From Kitasatospora albolonga (GTDB taxonomy: Bacteria; Actinomycetota; Actinomycetes; Streptomycetales; Streptomycetaceae): a DNA stretch of 64,000 bases. Of this stretch, positions 62,683-64,000 are shown piece after piece; within the stretch, counting starts at the first letter, position 1; each line of letters begins with the position of its first letter. The translations under genes and the position numbers were made by a program. The stretch lies in contig CP020563.1 of NCBI GenBank assembly GCA_002082585.1, forward strand, positions 5,450,001-5,514,000, given 5' to 3'. The notes under the pieces are model-generated. The model had not been told where the DNA came from, ran no database searches, and saw only the letters and a program-made list of their open reading frames with translations.

Positions 62683-63091
62683 GGTGCTCCTTCGACGAGG
62701 TCCGTGAGGTCTGTCCGGTCGATCCGGACGCACTGACAACCGGTCGGAGGGGAGGGAAAGTTGCGGCGGGCCAAGGTAAAGAGTGAGTAATGCGTCCGAT
62801 AATCCGCAGCGGAGGAACCCGGGCAAACGCAGCATTCCGCAGGCGTGCGACGAACCGTCACTTCCCTTGGGAGGCAAGGGAATCGGTGCGGGACGAACGG
62901 AAGGGGAAAGGGGGCGCCGAAACGGGTCCGGGAGCGAGGTCTCAGGACCCGTACGGGTGACGCTTCGCACTCCTGGGCGCCCTGCTGTGCGGCTTGTTGG
63001 GTGACTTACCGGGCCGACCCTGCCGGGCGGCTTACCGGGAGCCCTGCCGGTGACCTGCTGAGCGGCCTGCCGGGCGACCTGTTGTGCGGTC
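62683..63091. other. Intergenic region with hairpin and short repeats
   Basis: About 410 nt without a gene. TTCCCTTG (62862-62869) and CAAGGGAA (62875-62882) form an 8-bp hairpin. Between about 62993 and 63080 the unit ctgccgggcgrcyt recurs in degenerate form. The promoter of the minus-strand secreted-protein gene must lie here but I cannot point to it. I looked for a ydaO-type riboswitch and saw none. Confidence 0.5.
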
Positions 63092-64000
63092 CTACTCGGC
63101 GGCGACCCGGATCGCGACGGCCGTCGCGTCCGGTTCCTTGTCCTTCGCGTCCTCCGTACGCCAGCCCGAACCGGCCTCCCAGACCCGGTCGGCATAGCTC
63201 ACGCGCTCGATCCGCAGCTCCTGGGAGTGCGCCACCGCCCAGTGCGCCAGCTCCCAGCCGCGCCGGGGAGCGCCGTCGGACGTGGCCCGGGCCGCCGCCG
63301 GTACGGGCACCGAGACGGTGGCGGCGGCCGGGGACCCCGCGGCCTTCGCGGTCGGCAGGACGTCCTTGCCGAAGGTACGGATCAGCTCCGCCCGCACCTT
63401 CGCCGCGTCCCCCGGGCCTTGGCCGGTCTTCTGCGACGGTGTGCAGTTCAGCGCGGTGGGCTCGCGCCCGGTCAGCGCGGCGGCCAGCAGCGCGGCGTCC
63501 GGCTCGTGCTTCGCGTACGCCTGCGGGAACCCGCTGCGCTGCACGCGCTGCGCGGCCACGGTCAGCGGGAGCCGCGAGTAGCCCGGGACCTCGGCGAGGT
63601 GGTCGTAGAACTCCCCGGCCGAGTACACCGGGTCCATGATCTGCGCCACGGTGCCCCAGCCCTGCGAGGGGCGCTGCTGGAACAGGCCCACCGAGTCCCG
63701 GTCCCCGTAGTCGATGTTGCGGAGCGTGGACTCCTGGATCGCCGTCGCGATGGCGATCGTCACCGCCCGCTCCGGCATCCCGCGCGTGGTCCCGACGGCG
63801 GAGATCGTCGCCGCGTTCGCCGCCTGGTGCAGGCTCATCTCGTACACGTGGTCCCCGTCGGCGGCGCGGACCACACAGCGCGGTACGGCCTTGGTGTTCG
63901 AGGAGTCGTACTGCACGGCCAGATAGCCGCCGAGCGCCGCGAGCACGGCGAGGGCGGCCGTGTAACGGAGGAGGCGGCTGCGGCGGCGGGGGCTGGCTGT
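63092..64000 (-). CDS. Membrane-anchored lytic transglycosylase-like protein (5' end outside window)
   Basis: The frame is open to the window edge; at least 302 residues are seen. R-R-R-S-R-L-L-R-Y, then a hydrophobic helix (A-A-L-A-V-L-A-A-L-G-G-Y-L-A-V) anchors the protein. The outer domain has A-I-A-T-A-I-Q-E-S-T-L-R-N, Y-G-D-R-D-S-V-G-L-F-Q-Q-R-P-S-Q-G-W-G, as in lysozyme-like folds with the E-S-x-L and G-x-F-Q-Q motifs. Streptomyces relatives are often mislabelled 'heavy metal transporter'. A role in cell-wall turnover is inferred. GTG at 63946 is an internal codon, not the start. Confidence 0.8.
   Translation of the reverse strand, partial: TASPRRRSRLLRYTAALAVLAALGGYLAVQYDSSNTKAVPRCVVRAADGDHVYEMSLHQAANAATISAVGTTRGMPERAVTIAIATAIQESTLRNIDYGDRDSVGLFQQRPSQGWGTVAQIMDPVYSAGEFYDHLAEVPGYSRLPLTVAAQRVQRSGFPQAYAKHEPDAALLAAALTGREPTALNCTPSQKTGQGPGDAAKVRAELIRTFGKDVLPTAKAAGSPAAATVSVPVPAAARATSDGAPRRGWELAHWAVAHSQELRIERVSYADRVWEAGSGWRTEDAKDKEPDATAVAIRVAAE

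Overview
This 64 kb window is high-GC actinobacterial DNA from a Streptomyces. The evidence is the very strong third-position GC, many GTG and TTG starts, mycothiol biosynthesis (mshB), a CebR-type operator and a complete amf/ram (SapB/AmfS-type) lanthipeptide locus. As I remember the family, the AmfS core matches that of S. griseus, so the S. griseus clade is the best guess. I see no rRNA, tRNA or CRISPR array.

Layout. 0-8 kb: the end of a GtrB-GtrA-like polyprenyl-phosphate glycosyltransferase, a large membrane protein, an ECF42-type sigma factor with its DGPF-domain partner, a secreted GH6 cellulase under a perfect CebR box, a YdcF-like protein and an Imm10-like immunity protein. 8-19 kb is an accessory stretch. 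It holds small secreted proteins, two identical 1,069-bp IS481-family elements in opposite orientation, small hypothetical, DinB and VOC genes, and several gene remnants. One junction has deleted the 5' ends of a divergent MerR/SDR pair. Many genes here lack a ribosome site and instead carry a TANNNT box 6-7 nt before the start codon, which suggests leaderless transcripts.

19-40 kb is core-like: a methyltransferase, an orphan oligopeptide-binding lipoprotein, TypA/BipA, two tandem five-gene oligopeptide ABC transporter operons in the same gene order, and a convergent S9 peptidase. In each operon a strong hairpin lies between the binding-protein and permease genes, which should raise binding-protein mRNA over the rest. 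The second operon also carries a ~158-bp nested inverted-repeat element there. Imported peptides, and the peptidase that could degrade them, make a plausible functional block.

40-50 kb: mshB, a small membrane protein, a VanW/PG-binding-type membrane protein, a HigBA-like toxin-antitoxin pair with its palindromic operator, a GNAT-AAA+ fusion, a DUF4265 protein, an acetyltransferase, an MFS exporter and its divergent ArsR-like regulator. 50-58 kb is the amf cluster: class III lanthipeptide synthetase, 43-aa precursor, heterodimeric ABC exporter and convergent response regulator, which makes and exports the morphogenetic surfactant peptide for aerial hyphae. 58-64 kb: a transglutaminase-like protein, a GNAT enzyme, 7Fe ferredoxin FdxA with DapC (lysine/DAP pathway), a small secreted repeat protein and the 3' part of a membrane-anchored lytic-transglycosylase-like protein.

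The least-explained features are: a 43-aa secreted peptide precursor beside an unrelated secreted protein, IS elements that borrow their stop codon from the CTAG target, the leaderless-gene cluster, and the split degenerate/canonical ATP sites of the Amf exporter.
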